Source: an uncultured Acidobacteriia bacterium
GTDB taxonomy: Bacteria; Acidobacteriota; Terriglobia; Bryobacterales; Bryobacteraceae
Reading direction: 5' to 3'
DNA length: 64,000 bases
Assembly: GCA_903909435.1 (NCBI GenBank)
Contig: CAIVVT010000001.1
Coordinates: forward strand, 98,133 to 162,132
Shown here piece after piece: positions 44,404 through 53,553 of this stretch. The number at the start of each line of letters is the position of its first letter. Position 1 is the stretch's first letter. The position numbers and the translations under genes were made by a program. Below the pieces are notes generated by a model, which was not told the DNA's origin, did no database searches, and was given only the letters and a program-made list of their open reading frames with translations.

Positions 44404-44682
44404 ATGCCGAACGCATGGCCCCTTGTCTTCACAACTCTTATCGTCCTGATCGGTCTGGAGAAGGCGATCATTCCGCACCGAATTCAGCATTCCTGGCGAT
44501 GGGGCCCTTTTCGCGTGTTCCCGTCGATGCTTGCAGTCGTCGCGTATTGTTCATTGGGAATCAGCCTAGTGTCACTGGGAGTCAAACTGGAAACCTCGAT
44601 GCCTCTAGAAACCCGTAAGCCGGAAGCGGGGTGCCGCCATGCGTCGATGCTCCGGAGCGCCACAAAGCAGCCAAAGCGCTAA
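44404..44682 (+). CDS. Possible small membrane protein
   Basis: The 92-codon frame from ATG 44404 has two hydrophobic stretches, PLVFTTLIVLIGLEKAII and FPSMLAVVAYCSLGISLVSL, separated by a basic loop, giving a two-helix small membrane protein. No family is recognised and there is no clear ribosome site. It lies just upstream of the haem-motif sensor on the same strand. It may be noise. Confidence 0.3.
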   Translation: MPNAWPLVFTTLIVLIGLEKAIIPHRIQHSWRWGPFRVFPSMLAVVAYCSLGISLVSLGVKLETSMPLETRKPEAGCRHASMLRSATKQPKR

Positions 44683-44730
44683 CGTTCGCCTCTTTTGGCC
44701 GATGAGTTTCTGTGGGGGCACTGGCACTGT

Positions 44731-45516
44731 ATGCAGGGTTTCAGCTTAGGACAGAAGCTTGGGGCGGGCTTCGCAATAGTTATCGGATTGACCACCCTGG
44801 AGGGATACACATCCATAGCCGCGATCGGCGCGCTTGGGGATACGTTCGACCATTCCGTGAGAGAATCCAGCGATTCGGCCGCCTTGGTAAGCGACATTCA
44901 GACAGTTGTAACGGGGATGACGACCTATACAAAGATGGCTCAGTTTGGATACGCACTTAACGCGACCCTCAGCCAGGGCCACGCGAATGCCTGTTCTGCG
45001 TGCCATTCGCTTCCCGAGCCGGACAAAGCCCAACGGGAATTCGCGGCTCTCGCTAGCCAACTTCACCCCAAGCTACAAGCATTGGGAGCCACCGGGCTCT
45101 CCGCAGAGGAGAAACAACCGCTCAATCGCATTGACAAGGGTGCTTCGGCCTGGGTAACTGCCTTTGACGAGTTTGTGAAGAAGGCATCTAGCAGCCAGTT
45201 TGATGCGGGACATTCAATCATCACCGACCGGATAGAGCCCATCCGCGACGGCATCGAAAATGCGACAAAAGAGTTGGGGGCCGGCGAAGCACACCGGCTG
45301 GAAAGTGTACCGGTGCAGCTTGCCGCAGTTGTGAAACAGAAGTTGTTCTGGCTACTCGGCATTCAGTTCGCCGTCTTGACACCGACGATCGCCTTCGCAT
45401 GGCGCTTTATCCGGCGACTTTCACTCCAACTTCGTGCACTTTGCGGATGCGCTAGTGACATTGCGGATGGCGACGTTAATGGCGCGCTACGCCGTCTGAA
45501 TTCGGCCGGGCTTTAG
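44731..45516 (+). CDS. Chemoreceptor-like sensor with haem c motif, signalling domain absent
   Basis: The 261-residue protein begins like a methyl-accepting chemotaxis protein (MQGFSLGQKLGAGFAIVIGL, first membrane helix). It has a periplasmic helical domain with a CSACH haem c attachment motif (C88, C91, H92) and a second membrane helix at about 205-225. It ends after a short HAMP-like stretch (ASDIADGDVNGALRRLN). The cytoplasmic methylation and CheA-coupling domain is missing, and none is seen in the following 600 bases. It may be a truncated receptor or a stand-alone redox or gas sensor. A TTG 36 bases upstream is an alternative start. Its position near the flagellar genes fits a taxis origin. 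Confidence 0.7.
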   Translation: MQGFSLGQKLGAGFAIVIGLTTLEGYTSIAAIGALGDTFDHSVRESSDSAALVSDIQTVVTGMTTYTKMAQFGYALNATLSQGHANACSACHSLPEPDKAQREFAALASQLHPKLQALGATGLSAEEKQPLNRIDKGASAWVTAFDEFVKKASSSQFDAGHSIITDRIEPIRDGIENATKELGAGEAHRLESVPVQLAAVVKQKLFWLLGIQFAVLTPTIAFAWRFIRRLSLQLRALCGCASDIADGDVNGALRRLNSAGL

Positions 45517-46143
45517 GCCACTCACATCCAACCTCCGCCATCAGATTTCCTAGCGCCACCAGCTCGCGCAGGCGGCGAATCGCACAAACTGCCGTCTATG
45601 GCGTACTATGCTGTTGCGCTTCCGCCATTTACGGACGCACTTTTGTCCGCCTGGATCCTTCCTGAGCATGGAAATGATTCCGGCCGGCTGTCAGGGTGGC
45701 TGTCAGACTCGTTTGTCAATATGGCGCCGACTATCCGCAAAAGAGCGGACGCAACTCTCGGATCTCCGGGTGGCGAACGCTGTCAGCCTTGCCCGCCTTC
45801 CCGAAAACAATAGAACGACGCACGCCGCTGAGTGTCGCGCCTCAACTCCTCTAGCCCCGGGCCGCCGTTCCTTCCGCCACTTTGATAATCCGCGCGAGTT
45901 CCTGGCCGGCGAGCGGTGTGAACGGCTGCGCGATCCGGGCGTCGTCCTAAAACTGGCCGATGGTCGTCCATACTCCAAATGCGTCATCGTGGCGGGAACG
46001 CAGGACGGCGGGTTCGTCAGATAGCATGGTCAAGAAGGAATCTGCGCAACCCCGCAGGCGGAAATGCTGAGAGAACGCGGACCTGGCCTCGCCCAACTCG
46101 CGCTTGCTAATCCCCAATTCGAGCGCTCCCCAGAAGGACCGCC
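45517..46143. other. Gap of about 630 bases, no supported gene
   Basis: After the truncated sensor no frame resembles a chemoreceptor output domain or any other family. Several 60-140 codon frames exist on both strands, with compositions typical of high-GC noise. Confidence 0.35.
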
Positions 46144-46509
46144 TTACTGTCCAAAAGTGAAGAGAAGCACAGTTGAGAAATCGCTCGCCGCCCCGTCCCT
46201 CACGTAAGGAGTGAACTTCCACTGTTTTGCGGCCGCCATGCAGGAGGAGCTGAACATCGTGTTCCCTTTGAGCACTTTGGCGTCGAGTACGCCGCCTGTC
46301 TTGCTAACCGTTATCTGGACTTCCAGTGATCCGGTAATGTGCAACTGCTTCGCCGTCTGAGGATACTCCGGGGGCACCTTCTTAGTGGCGCGAACCATCG
46401 CGAGCGCTGTTGTGAGGGTGGGCGCCTCCGCGGCTCGGGCGGCACTATACGAAAGCATCAACGCCGTCATCAAACAAAAACATCTTAAGCGATTACCGAG
46501 CATATCCAT
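46144..46509 (-). CDS. Minimal TonB C-terminal domain protein
   Basis: The 121-residue protein has an N-terminal hydrophobic leader (RCFCLMTALMLSYSAARA) and then directly a TonB C-terminal fold (PPEYPQTAKQLHITGSLEVQ, VLDAKVLKGNTMF, AAKQWKFTPYVRDGA). The proline-rich spacer that lets TonB cross the periplasm is absent, so it cannot act as a normal energy transducer; it may be a secreted or periplasmic TonB-like adaptor. ATG 46509 has AAAGGTGG just upstream. No exbB or exbD is nearby. Confidence 0.75.
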   Translation of the reverse strand: MDMLGNRLRCFCLMTALMLSYSAARAAEAPTLTTALAMVRATKKVPPEYPQTAKQLHITGSLEVQITVSKTGGVLDAKVLKGNTMFSSSCMAAAKQWKFTPYVRDGAASDFSTVLLFTFGQ

Positions 46510-47027
46510 TTCCACCTTTCGAATCCGACTCCCTCGCAACGGCCTGCAGGCCACGTTCTGAAAGCACGTCCAGCCGCAAGAGCCGGCAGCGAAGGGACGC
46601 CGGACTACAGACTACTTATCGGCGATTCACGATCGGTTTACGAAGAGTGAGTTGCAGGATGCTCCGGAAGCCGGGCCGAATTCGATTGGGCTTTCTTAAG
46701 CATGAGAAGGGTCGTGTCGCACTGCTTCACTCCCAGGTGGCCGAGGGGCGTGGGCGCTGGTAGTTATTACGAATATCAGTCGGTGCACGAAAGCCGGGTA
46801 GCCTAAATACGAGTACAGTGGAGGATGGTAAGGAATACCTTGAGTCCACGGAAGTGGCTGCGCGCGTCGAATCGATGTCCAAGTCCGTCGCGAGTTGTAC
46901 GTTAGTGCTGTCGTGCTAGTGTAATCAGTTGTCGCAGCGTAAAAGCACACCGAAGCTTTGCCGGAATCGTCCGATGAGGATTATAGGAGGCGGCACTTAA
47001 GGGTAGGTTTTCGCCGCAACGACGTTT
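46510..47027. other. Gap of about 520 bases, probable flgM promoter region
   Basis: No gene is supported. AGGAGG occurs at about 46986-46991 but is 37 bases from the flgM start, too far for its ribosome site. No sigma-28 consensus (TAAA, 15 bases, GCCGATAA) could be fitted. Confidence 0.35.
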
Positions 47028-47348
47028 ATGCGCATCCACGACACTAGCTCCGCAGGAATCACGCCGTCCGCGACCGGCGAGACCCAACGAACTCGCCCAG
47101 CGACCGAGCAGGGCACAACCGCAGTCACGCCCATCGACGGCGGAAGAAAAGGGGACCAGGTCCAGTTTTCCGACGTCGCCAGCCACGTCAGTGCTCACAG
47201 CACCAGCATCCATCAATCGGTTTCAGCCGAACGTGCAGCCCGCATCGGTCAATTGACACAGTTAGTTCAGGGTGGCCAATACCACCCTGACCCGGCAAAG
47301 GTGGCCGACGCGATGATCAGGAACATGTTGTCCGACGCTAATTCCTAG
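47028..47348 (+). CDS. flgM: Anti-sigma-28 factor FlgM
   Basis: The 106-residue protein is unstructured and polar at the N-terminus. The C-terminal half has the FlgM signature: QFSDVASHV, then SAERAARIGQLTQLVQGGQY, then HPDPAKVADAMIRNML, the part that holds FliA inactive until the hook is complete. Only one in-frame ATG follows the upstream stop at 47004. It lies about 9 kb from fliA and is transcribed convergently with the fliT-like gene. Confidence 0.85.
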   Translation: MRIHDTSSAGITPSATGETQRTRPATEQGTTAVTPIDGGRKGDQVQFSDVASHVSAHSTSIHQSVSAERAARIGQLTQLVQGGQYHPDPAKVADAMIRNMLSDANS

Positions 47349-47586
47349 CCATGGCAGGGCTGAATTGCCGCCGATAGCCTCGCCATTCGAAGTGCCCGGT
47401 TTCTGAATCGGATTGAGGAGCGCAGTCGATCTTACGCCGGACCGCGCTCCCGTCCGTTCAGTCCAACTGACGATGCCCGCCGGGTGCACACGTTCCGGGT
47501 AGTATCGAAGGCCACAGATTCAAGCACACGCCGACACGATCAATCCTGCGGCCTCAAACAGTGAATTGTAGCTTTGCAGGAGCCCT

Positions 47587-47931
47587 TCAGGCTTGGAGGT
47601 CAATTCTGTGCCATCGAGCCTGACATTCCACAGCGCCGCGTAATTCTCCGGTGAACCGCCGCTGTTTCTTTGTTTCGGCTATCGCGGAAGCCACCGAAGC
47701 CCGCATGGCCATGGTTTGCGCCATGAGTCCGTTTCCCGACTGAATCACCTTCGCGATGCGCTCTGCTGCCTGGGCGTCAAGATCATGCCACTGCATCAAC
47801 TGAGCGGCAAGGAGACGGCGTGACGCCGAGAGCTCAGCGAACTCGCCGATGCGTTCCCAGCAAGTTTCAGCACTCATTCGGGCCGTAAGTTGTTCGAGCT
47901 CCGAGATGATTTGTTCAAGTTCTTCAGACAC
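47587..47931 (-). CDS. FliT-like flagellar chaperone candidate
   Basis: The 114-residue helical protein (LEQIISELEQLTARMSAETC, SASRRLLAAQLMQWHDLDAQ) lies 8 bases downstream of fliD on the same strand. Position, size and helical content fit FliT, the chaperone of the filament cap protein FliD, but the sequence is too short and diverged to be certain by eye. The C-terminus is basic. Confidence 0.55.
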   Translation of the reverse strand: MSEELEQIISELEQLTARMSAETCWERIGEFAELSASRRLLAAQLMQWHDLDAQAAERIAKVIQSGNGLMAQTMAMRASVASAIAETKKQRRFTGELRGAVECQARWHRIDLQA

Positions 47932-47939
47932 CTGGAGTC

Positions 47940-49691
47940 CTAACCGCCGCTGGAGCTTGAACTCGACTGGGTTGGTGCATTCATCTGGTAGCCATAAGAG
48001 GCGAAGTTCAGCGACTGGATGGTGGCAGTCAACATCGATTGCGTGGATGCCATCGACGCCAGCAAGGTATCTGCAACCTGGAGCTTGCTCTCCAGTGAGG
48101 CCTGCATCGCATTGATTCTCGCGGTAAGATCGGTCACCTGGGTCGTAAGCCGTTTGTCAGTAGCATCCCACTGATCTTGCTGCGCTTTAATCGCCCCATT
48201 GGTTGGATCACTAAGCTGTGTAAACTGCGCCTGCATGGCCGCGGGTCCAACACTCTTGGAGCCGAGGAATCTGTAAGCACCGGCGATCTGGGTGTCGCTG
48301 AGGGCGCTGAACGTGGCACTATTGAACGACATCTTACCGCTGTTGTCCAATTCGATTCCCAGTTCCGTAAGACTCTGAACACCATCGCCGCTACTCGACG
48401 AATTGACCAACGAGAACATGGCCTGCCGGGTTTCCACGATCAGCGGATTTCCGCTGAGCAGCCCGGCGGCGGGGCCGATCTGCGCGTTCACCTGACTGGA
48501 AACCGTGTTGTACTTCGTCACTAAGTCCTGAAGGGCGGCGGAGAGCTTGGTACGGTCCGAAGCTAGCGCGACGTCCACGGTCTGTCCTGAAGCCGTTGTG
48601 CCGTTGAAATTAAAGGTCACGCCCGGAACAACATCGGAAACCGTGGTGCTGGGCTTTGTGACATCCAGCCCGTTGAGTTGAAAAACTGTGTTTGCGCCCT
48701 GATTCTTGGCGCTTAGGATGTTCGTCGCAGCGCCGGTGGGGTCGTCCACCAGGCTCAAAGTGGTGAGCCCAGTCTGGTTGGCCGATACGGTCAGGTAGTT
48801 TGGAGCGCTGCCTGTCCCGGTAGTCAACACCGAAGCCGTGACGCCTGCGTTCAAGCCGTTGATCGCCTCGGCGAGCCCAGCCAGGTTGTTCTTCCCGGCT
48901 CCCAAGACTATCGTTGTCTTTGTGCCTCCGAGATTGAGTTCCAACGTGCCCGTCTTGGAGACCGGCGTCGACGAGGAGATCTGCTGGGTCCCCTGGACTG
49001 AAGCAAACCCGCCTGTATTGTCTTTGCCAGTGACTCCGCCAAAATCAACGCTGAAAGTCGAGGATCCGCTACCCGAGAATGAAATCGTGCCGGCTCCCGA
49101 ATCAGCTACGGCGGTGATACCCATCAGGGCTGCAATTCCGGTCGCCTGCAAGGCGGTGTTGATGGCGGATGCGACACCCGTTGCGTTTAAGCCGGCAGCG
49201 CCCGCCGACAGATTCACCGTCGCGATCTGCGGCTTACCCGAAGAATCGCTAATCGTGAAGGTCAGGGACTGCTGATCGGGAGTGCTTGCGTCTCCGGTAA
49301 GCGGTGTATAAGCAACCGAGTAGCGGGAGCCTGGATACCCGGCCAGCGAAGTTTCCGAGGCCACCCGTGCGACCGACGTGACGTTTGAGATCGTGTAAGT
49401 CCCACTGCCCGGAGTGCCGGAGGCCGTCGCGGTGACGATAGACGAATTGGTGCTGGTCGCCGCCATCCCCTGTGTCTTGCCGAGGGCGGCGAGGTTCCCG
49501 AGGCTGGAAGCCATGTCGGAGATCGCCGCACTGAGATTGGACGCCAGCATTTTCTCGGATTGGATGTCCGTCTGCTGGTTAGTCATAGCCGTCACGGGCA
49601 ACTGCGCGATTGAGACCGCCCGGCTGAGGATGGTTTGAAAGTCATTCGAAAAACTGCTGACTCCCGTAAAGGTTAGCGGCGCGATCGACAT
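47940..49691 (-). CDS. fliD: Flagellar filament cap protein FliD
   Basis: The 583-residue protein forms the cap that guides flagellin folding at the filament tip. It has the N-terminal FliD domain (LTFTGVSSFSNDFQTILSRA), serine/threonine/glycine-rich domains, and the C-terminal region (LQDLVTKYNTVSSQVNAQI) with the closing coiled coil. ATG 49691 has GAAGGT upstream; a 46-residue in-frame extension overlapping csrA is not used. It belongs to the unit fliW-csrA-fliD-fliT-like. Confidence 0.92.
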   Translation of the reverse strand: MSIAPLTFTGVSSFSNDFQTILSRAVSIAQLPVTAMTNQQTDIQSEKMLASNLSAAISDMASSLGNLAALGKTQGMAATSTNSSIVTATASGTPGSGTYTISNVTSVARVASETSLAGYPGSRYSVAYTPLTGDASTPDQQSLTFTISDSSGKPQIATVNLSAGAAGLNATGVASAINTALQATGIAALMGITAVADSGAGTISFSGSGSSTFSVDFGGVTGKDNTGGFASVQGTQQISSSTPVSKTGTLELNLGGTKTTIVLGAGKNNLAGLAEAINGLNAGVTASVLTTGTGSAPNYLTVSANQTGLTTLSLVDDPTGAATNILSAKNQGANTVFQLNGLDVTKPSTTVSDVVPGVTFNFNGTTASGQTVDVALASDRTKLSAALQDLVTKYNTVSSQVNAQIGPAAGLLSGNPLIVETRQAMFSLVNSSSSGDGVQSLTELGIELDNSGKMSFNSATFSALSDTQIAGAYRFLGSKSVGPAAMQAQFTQLSDPTNGAIKAQQDQWDATDKRLTTQVTDLTARINAMQASLESKLQVADTLLASMASTQSMLTATIQSLNFASYGYQMNAPTQSSSSSSGG

Positions 49692-49701
49692 AGTAGTACC
49701 T

Positions 49702-49980
49702 TCACTTCGATCTATCGGCCATATTGTGAGTTTCCGGGCGCTTATCTTGCGAGTTTTGCCGGAATAGATTCGCGACCATGTCCACCGCAGCTTTCGATGG
49801 TCTCTCCGCCGCCGCAATATTCTCCGCACGCACGAGTTGCACCTCCCTGGCCACCACGGGGATGCTGCGGGGCGCGGCGATGCCCACCTTTACTCTGGAC
49901 CCGGAGATCGCCAGGATTCGGATTTCCACATCCTCGCCGATGAGAATCGACTCGCCCTCGCGCCGCAACATTATTAGCAT
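49702..49980 (-). CDS. csrA: Carbon storage regulator / flagellin translation repressor CsrA
   Basis: The protein binds GGA motifs in mRNA leaders and blocks translation. The first 50 residues are canonical: MLIMLRREGESILIGEDVEI, then SRVKVGIAAPRSIPVVAREV. The C-terminal tail extends to 92 residues, longer than the usual 60-70. It overlaps fliW by 7 bases and lies 10 bases before fliD. FliW normally relieves CsrA repression of flagellin, so the pair is functionally linked. Confidence 0.93.
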   Translation of the reverse strand: MLIMLRREGESILIGEDVEIRILAISGSRVKVGIAAPRSIPVVAREVQLVRAENIAAAERPSKAAVDMVANLFRQNSQDKRPETHNMADRSK

Positions 49981-50435
49981 TTGCGTGCCTCACTTAGAGC
50001 AGGCAGCGGAACCCGGTGCGTGTGCTTCCGGTTGGTGCTGATTGCCTGGATGGCATTCGCATTGCGCCGATTCACCACCACCGGGGCAAGCAGGTTAGCG
50101 GTGGACGCGCCGCCCTCCTGGATGCAAACAATCACCAGGCAGAGCACATCCGTGCCGATCGACAGCGGACGGTCAGAAGGGAGACCGACCGCTTCGAGAT
50201 CTTCAGGGTTCAGCGATAGCACGTAGTCCCTGTCGACCACTAGAACCGGCACTGAAATTAGGCACAAGTCCGGCGTCGTGAGGCTCTGAAGAAACACCAG
50301 AGGCCGGAGGGATGGCTGGTCGATCGGCAAGAAGCGGGTTTCCGATTCGAACCCGAAAAGCCCGAGCTCGAAATGCAGTTCGGCTTGTTCGTCGTAATCC
50401 ATCTCGCCTTGGTACTTGGTTTGACAATGAGGCAT
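49974..50435 (-). CDS. fliW: Flagellar assembly factor FliW
   Basis: FliW binds CsrA and flagellin and so couples flagellin export to its translation. The 153-residue protein fits: ELHFELGLFGFESETRFLPI at the start, then LICLISVPVL-like and SIGTDVLCLVIV strands, and ANLLAPVVVNRRNANAIQAI near the end. It overlaps csrA by 7 bases. A plausible GTG or internal ATG (MDYDEQ) about 12 residues in may be the real start. Confidence 0.9.
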   Translation of the reverse strand: MPHCQTKYQGEMDYDEQAELHFELGLFGFESETRFLPIDQPSLRPLVFLQSLTTPDLCLISVPVLVVDRDYVLSLNPEDLEAVGLPSDRPLSIGTDVLCLVIVCIQEGGASTANLLAPVVVNRRNANAIQAISTNRKHTHRVPLPALSEARKC

Positions 50436-50577
50436 AAGGATAAGGTCCCTTCCAGCACTTTCACGCCCGAACTAAGGTTTGGCACAACCCGGTTAACCGC
50501 CCACGCCACTCCGGCACTGGCGCTGGAAGCTGGCGAATTATCATCGTCGCCGAGAGTTCGTCACTACGGACGTCCCC

Positions 50578-51276
50578 TCAATGGCCGACGATGACTATGT
50601 CCACACGCCGGTTTTTCGACCTGCCTTCGTCCGAGTCGTTGCCGGCGACCGGCAGGTTATCGGCATAGCCAGCAATGGCGAAACGTTGGGGGGGTATTCC
50701 ATAACCGGACTCAAAATACTCCAGCACGGCAATGCTGCGAGCGGCCGAGAGATCCCAATTGCTGCGGAACCTCTGATTATGGATTGGAACCGAATCAGTG
50801 TGACCTTCGAGCAGCACGGGGTTAGGGACGTCGCGGACCACGGCCGCAACCTTTGCCATGCTGGCGAAAGCAGACGGATAGATCGCGTCCCCGCCCGAGG
50901 GGAAGAAAGATTTCTCGTGCAGGCTGATGACAATTCCGCGCGAGTCCATACTGACTTGCATCTTGCCTTCGGCGATCTCCTGCTGCAATTGCCGTTTGAG
51001 GTCGGCATAGGATGGGGCAAGAGTCCGGTGCCGATCGGTGTTGGCATCGAGCGTTTCCGCTAGGGCGCCAAGCGTTACCGGCTTGGCCTGGACGGCGGTC
51101 TCAACGCCATGAAAGGCGCGCTTAACGGATTCCGAAACGTCTTTGGGTTTAGCTCGATCAAGCTGTGCAACCGAATACAGAATCACGAAGAACCCAAACA
51201 TGAGCGTGATGAAATCGGCGTAGGAGATAAGCCAGCGATCCGGGCTAGGGCCAGGCTGGCGACTGCGGTTCGTCAT
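50578..51276 (-). CDS. motB: Flagellar motor protein MotB
   Basis: This stator subunit of 232 residues anchors MotA to peptidoglycan. The transmembrane segment contains the essential proton/sodium-binding D21 (ISYADFITLMFGFFVILYSV). The C-terminal OmpA-like domain has LEGHTDSVPIHNQRFRSNWDL, then GYADNLPVAGNDSDEGRSKN. It overlaps motA by 4 bases. An intergenic gap of about 140 bases follows before fliW. Confidence 0.94.
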   Translation of the reverse strand: MTNRSRQPGPSPDRWLISYADFITLMFGFFVILYSVAQLDRAKPKDVSESVKRAFHGVETAVQAKPVTLGALAETLDANTDRHRTLAPSYADLKRQLQQEIAEGKMQVSMDSRGIVISLHEKSFFPSGGDAIYPSAFASMAKVAAVVRDVPNPVLLEGHTDSVPIHNQRFRSNWDLSAARSIAVLEYFESGYGIPPQRFAIAGYADNLPVAGNDSDEGRSKNRRVDIVIVGH

Positions 51277-52106
51277 TGGCTCCCCCCTGCGGCGATGGGT
51301 ACTTTGGCGGCCGGCTTCGCGCCGGCAGGCGATCCGACTTTCTGCTCCAGGAAGTTCTCCAACCGCATGCGGATCAGGTGTGAATTCAGACCCTCAGCGA
51401 TCGCCAGCACACCCTCTACGATCAGTTCCCGAGTCTGCATGGACTGAGCTGCGCGAAACCGAAGTTTGGCCGCAGCCGGCAGCAATAGAAGGTTGGACGA
51501 AGCCACGCCATACACGGTTGCCACGAACGCCACAGCGATGCCCTTCCCAATTTCGGATACGGTGGCGAGGTGCTTCATCACTTGAATCAGCCCAAGCACA
51601 GCTCCAATAATCCCGATTGTGGGTGCATAACCACCGGCCACCTCGAAGACTCGCGCGTCCTCTTCCTCACGCTCCGCTTCAACTCGTATGGCCAATTCCA
51701 ACTGGCGCCGGATCTCCATCGTATCCACACCATCGACGGCGAGCAGCAGGCCTTTACGGAGTAGAGGATGCCCTACCTGCAACGCTTGGTTCTCGATGGA
51801 AGCAATGCCGCTCCGGCGTGCCAGGAGAGAGAGTTGCAGAATCCGCGCTACAAGCGAGCCGTCGTGCCTTGGCTGCTTGAAGAAGAGAATAGAGCTACTC
51901 TTCAGCGCGCGCATCAGCATGGTCGCCGGAGTACTGATCAGAACGGCTCCCATGGTTCCGCCGCAGACGATGAGCACCGCAGTAAGCTGAGCGACATCCC
52001 GCACTTCGCCGTTTTCCAGGACGAGGCCGCCAAGGATGCCGCCGACGGCGAGCACGAGTCCGGCAATGGTTCCATAATCGGGCGTCCTGCCCTTGCCGAG
52101 TCCCAT
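51273..52106 (-). CDS. motA: Flagellar motor protein MotA
   Basis: This stator subunit of 277 residues conducts ions and pushes on the switch complex. It has four hydrophobic segments; the stretch YAPTIGIIGAVLGLIQVMKH carries the conserved Pro and Gly of the third helix. The basic/acidic cytoplasmic loop lies between (RVEAEREEEDARVFEVAG). The C-terminus is alanine/lysine-rich. It follows flbD by 6 bases. Confidence 0.94.
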   Translation of the reverse strand: MGLGKGRTPDYGTIAGLVLAVGGILGGLVLENGEVRDVAQLTAVLIVCGGTMGAVLISTPATMLMRALKSSSILFFKQPRHDGSLVARILQLSLLARRSGIASIENQALQVGHPLLRKGLLLAVDGVDTMEIRRQLELAIRVEAEREEEDARVFEVAGGYAPTIGIIGAVLGLIQVMKHLATVSEIGKGIAVAFVATVYGVASSNLLLLPAAAKLRFRAAQSMQTRELIVEGVLAIAEGLNSHLIRMRLENFLEQKVGSPAGAKPAAKVPIAAGGSQ

Positions 52107-52112
52107 GCCTGC

Positions 52113-52334
52113 TTAACTCCCGTCTCGGATTTCGAATTTCAGCCGCTCCGGAGTCTGATGAATCAGGCGACGGAATTCGACTACTCGTCCGATTACCTCC
52201 TCCGCGGACTCCAGAACTGTAATCCGCTGGCCCGTGGTCATCGAGAGGACAGTATCCGGTGTCATTTCAATATGTTCGATAAGGTCCGAATTGACCACTA
52301 GCAGTGCGTGATTGAGCCGAGTGAGCCGTATCAT
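52113..52334 (-). CDS. flbD: Flagellar protein FlbD
   Basis: The 73-residue protein is a typical FlbD: MIRLTRLNHALLVVNSDLIE, then HIEMTPDTVLSMTTGQRITV, then SAEEVIGRVVEFRRLI. The family is found beside motAB in many phyla and its molecular role is unclear. It leads the unit flbD-motA-motB. The start ATG is followed downstream by good coding; no strong ribosome site is seen. Confidence 0.9.
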   Translation of the reverse strand: MIRLTRLNHALLVVNSDLIEHIEMTPDTVLSMTTGQRITVLESAEEVIGRVVEFRRLIHQTPERLKFEIRDGS

Positions 52335-52387
52335 TTTAATTCAATGTCTTTTCTGATCGATCTCCGTGAATCTGTCGGAATTGGCCG

Positions 52388-52699
52388 ATGAGAAGTGAAC
52401 AGGAGTTCGTTACGCACTTACTGATGCCTAGATCCGCGGTCATTGCTGCCAGCATCCTGGAGGCACTTCAAGAAAACGACTTCGACCAACTGAATCGAAG
52501 GTTGTCGAAAGGGCACAGCCCCGATTTCGAGCCGACCGAAAATGCCGTTGAAGGCGAACGCCGGGAACTGTTGGACGCCCTCGCTGCTCGAATTGGACCT
52601 TCCATCGCTTCCGGCCAAGATGCCGGCCTTTACATCCATTTGCTGCGGCATCTGGCGGGATCTGCTAGCACGGCGTGGAATCGAGAGACTGCCAGCTAA
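52388..52699 (+). CDS. Possible small hypothetical protein
   Basis: The 103-codon plus-strand frame, divergent from flbD, has a helical, evenly charged composition (VIAASILEALQENDFDQLNR, RRELLDALAARIGPSIASG). I recognise no family. The antisense strand is also open, so coding is not certain. If real, it may belong to the flagellar set by location only. Confidence 0.35.
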   Translation: MRSEQEFVTHLLMPRSAVIAASILEALQENDFDQLNRRLSKGHSPDFEPTENAVEGERRELLDALAARIGPSIASGQDAGLYIHLLRHLAGSASTAWNRETAS

Positions 52700-53084
52700 A
52701 GGCACGACTGACCACATCGAGCCGGTGCGCCCTCTGCCACCTCGGGCACAGCCGTGATCGGGTGTACCCTCCTTGTTCGAAGCTTTAACCAAGCAATCGA
52801 AAGGCCACGCTCCAGGACCCTGCGACGGCCACCAGAGCCCGGGGTGATCGCCAAAGTCGATTGCCACCGCTGGCTCCTCATTCGCAAGTACCGAGACCTC
52901 TACTAGCCTTAAGCTCGAAACAGTGGCAGAGAGGGGCTTAGGCCGGGCCATGGCGTTCCTTCACCCGTCTCGGAGATTTCGGGGATTGAATAGCCCGGCG
53001 CGCCGACTGGAGGTGTGGCTCGCCCCGAGTTCACGGCTCAATTGCGGCGTAGCCGCGCAGTTTCGCACGGTTATGCCGCATACC
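52700..53084. other. Gap of about 385 bases, no supported gene
   Basis: No family, RNA gene or repeat was recognised. Both strands have short frames with noise-like composition. The region continues into a stretch of decayed genes up to fliS. Confidence 0.3.
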
Positions 53085-53387
53085 TCAAGCCACTCCATTC
53101 AAGCAATAGTCCGCGCTTCTGTTGCCGCGATCCGAGCGCAAGGTGCATGAGCGCGGCCCGGATCGACCCTCCAAAGAAACCCCCGACGCCCGCTTTGCAA
53201 TCCGATACACGGCGGAAGCCCCAGTGTCTAAGCGGAGAGCATCCAACTGCCATCCAGTTGCGTCCACGATCCGGATCGCCCGGCTGGAATCAAGCAGAAT
53301 TGCAACCTCCCCCAAACTCGAATCTTCCACCGCAGCAGCCATGGCGGTCTCAAAAAGGCCTGAAGCGTCTTCCAGGAACTGGTCCAC
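53085..53387 (-). CDS. Small hypothetical protein, possibly conserved
   Basis: The 100-codon frame reads FETAMAAAVEDSSLGEVAIL, LLDSSRAIRIVDATGWQLDA, then ASAVYRIAKRASGVSLEGRS. The alternating pattern and the closing Gly/Arg-rich strand look like a real small beta-rich protein; I have an impression of similar acidobacterial sequences but cannot name a family. It lies next to a kinase remnant. Confidence is limited. Confidence 0.4.
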   Translation of the reverse strand: MDQFLEDASGLFETAMAAAVEDSSLGEVAILLDSSRAIRIVDATGWQLDALRLDTGASAVYRIAKRASGVSLEGRSGPRSCTLRSDRGNRSADYCLNGVA

Positions 53388-53553
53388 GGACTACTCATCG
53401 AACGAATTCGAGTGAATTCCGAAGAGAATGAGCCCGGATCGACCCGTCGTTCTGGTGCACTCCGCGCCACCTTTCCAAGTCGCCAGCAAGTCAAAGAGAG
53501 CCCGCTAAAAAGGCTTGGCAAGGCACTAATCCATGCCGGAAGACAGGCATCTC

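Noticed and set aside
46984..46992. AGGAGG as flgM ribosome site
   Set aside because: It lies about 37 bases before the only usable ATG, and the frame is closed between by TAG at 47004.
46900..47028. Sigma-28 promoter upstream of flgM
   Set aside because: TAAA and CCGAT are present but about 27 bases apart, where about 15 are expected.
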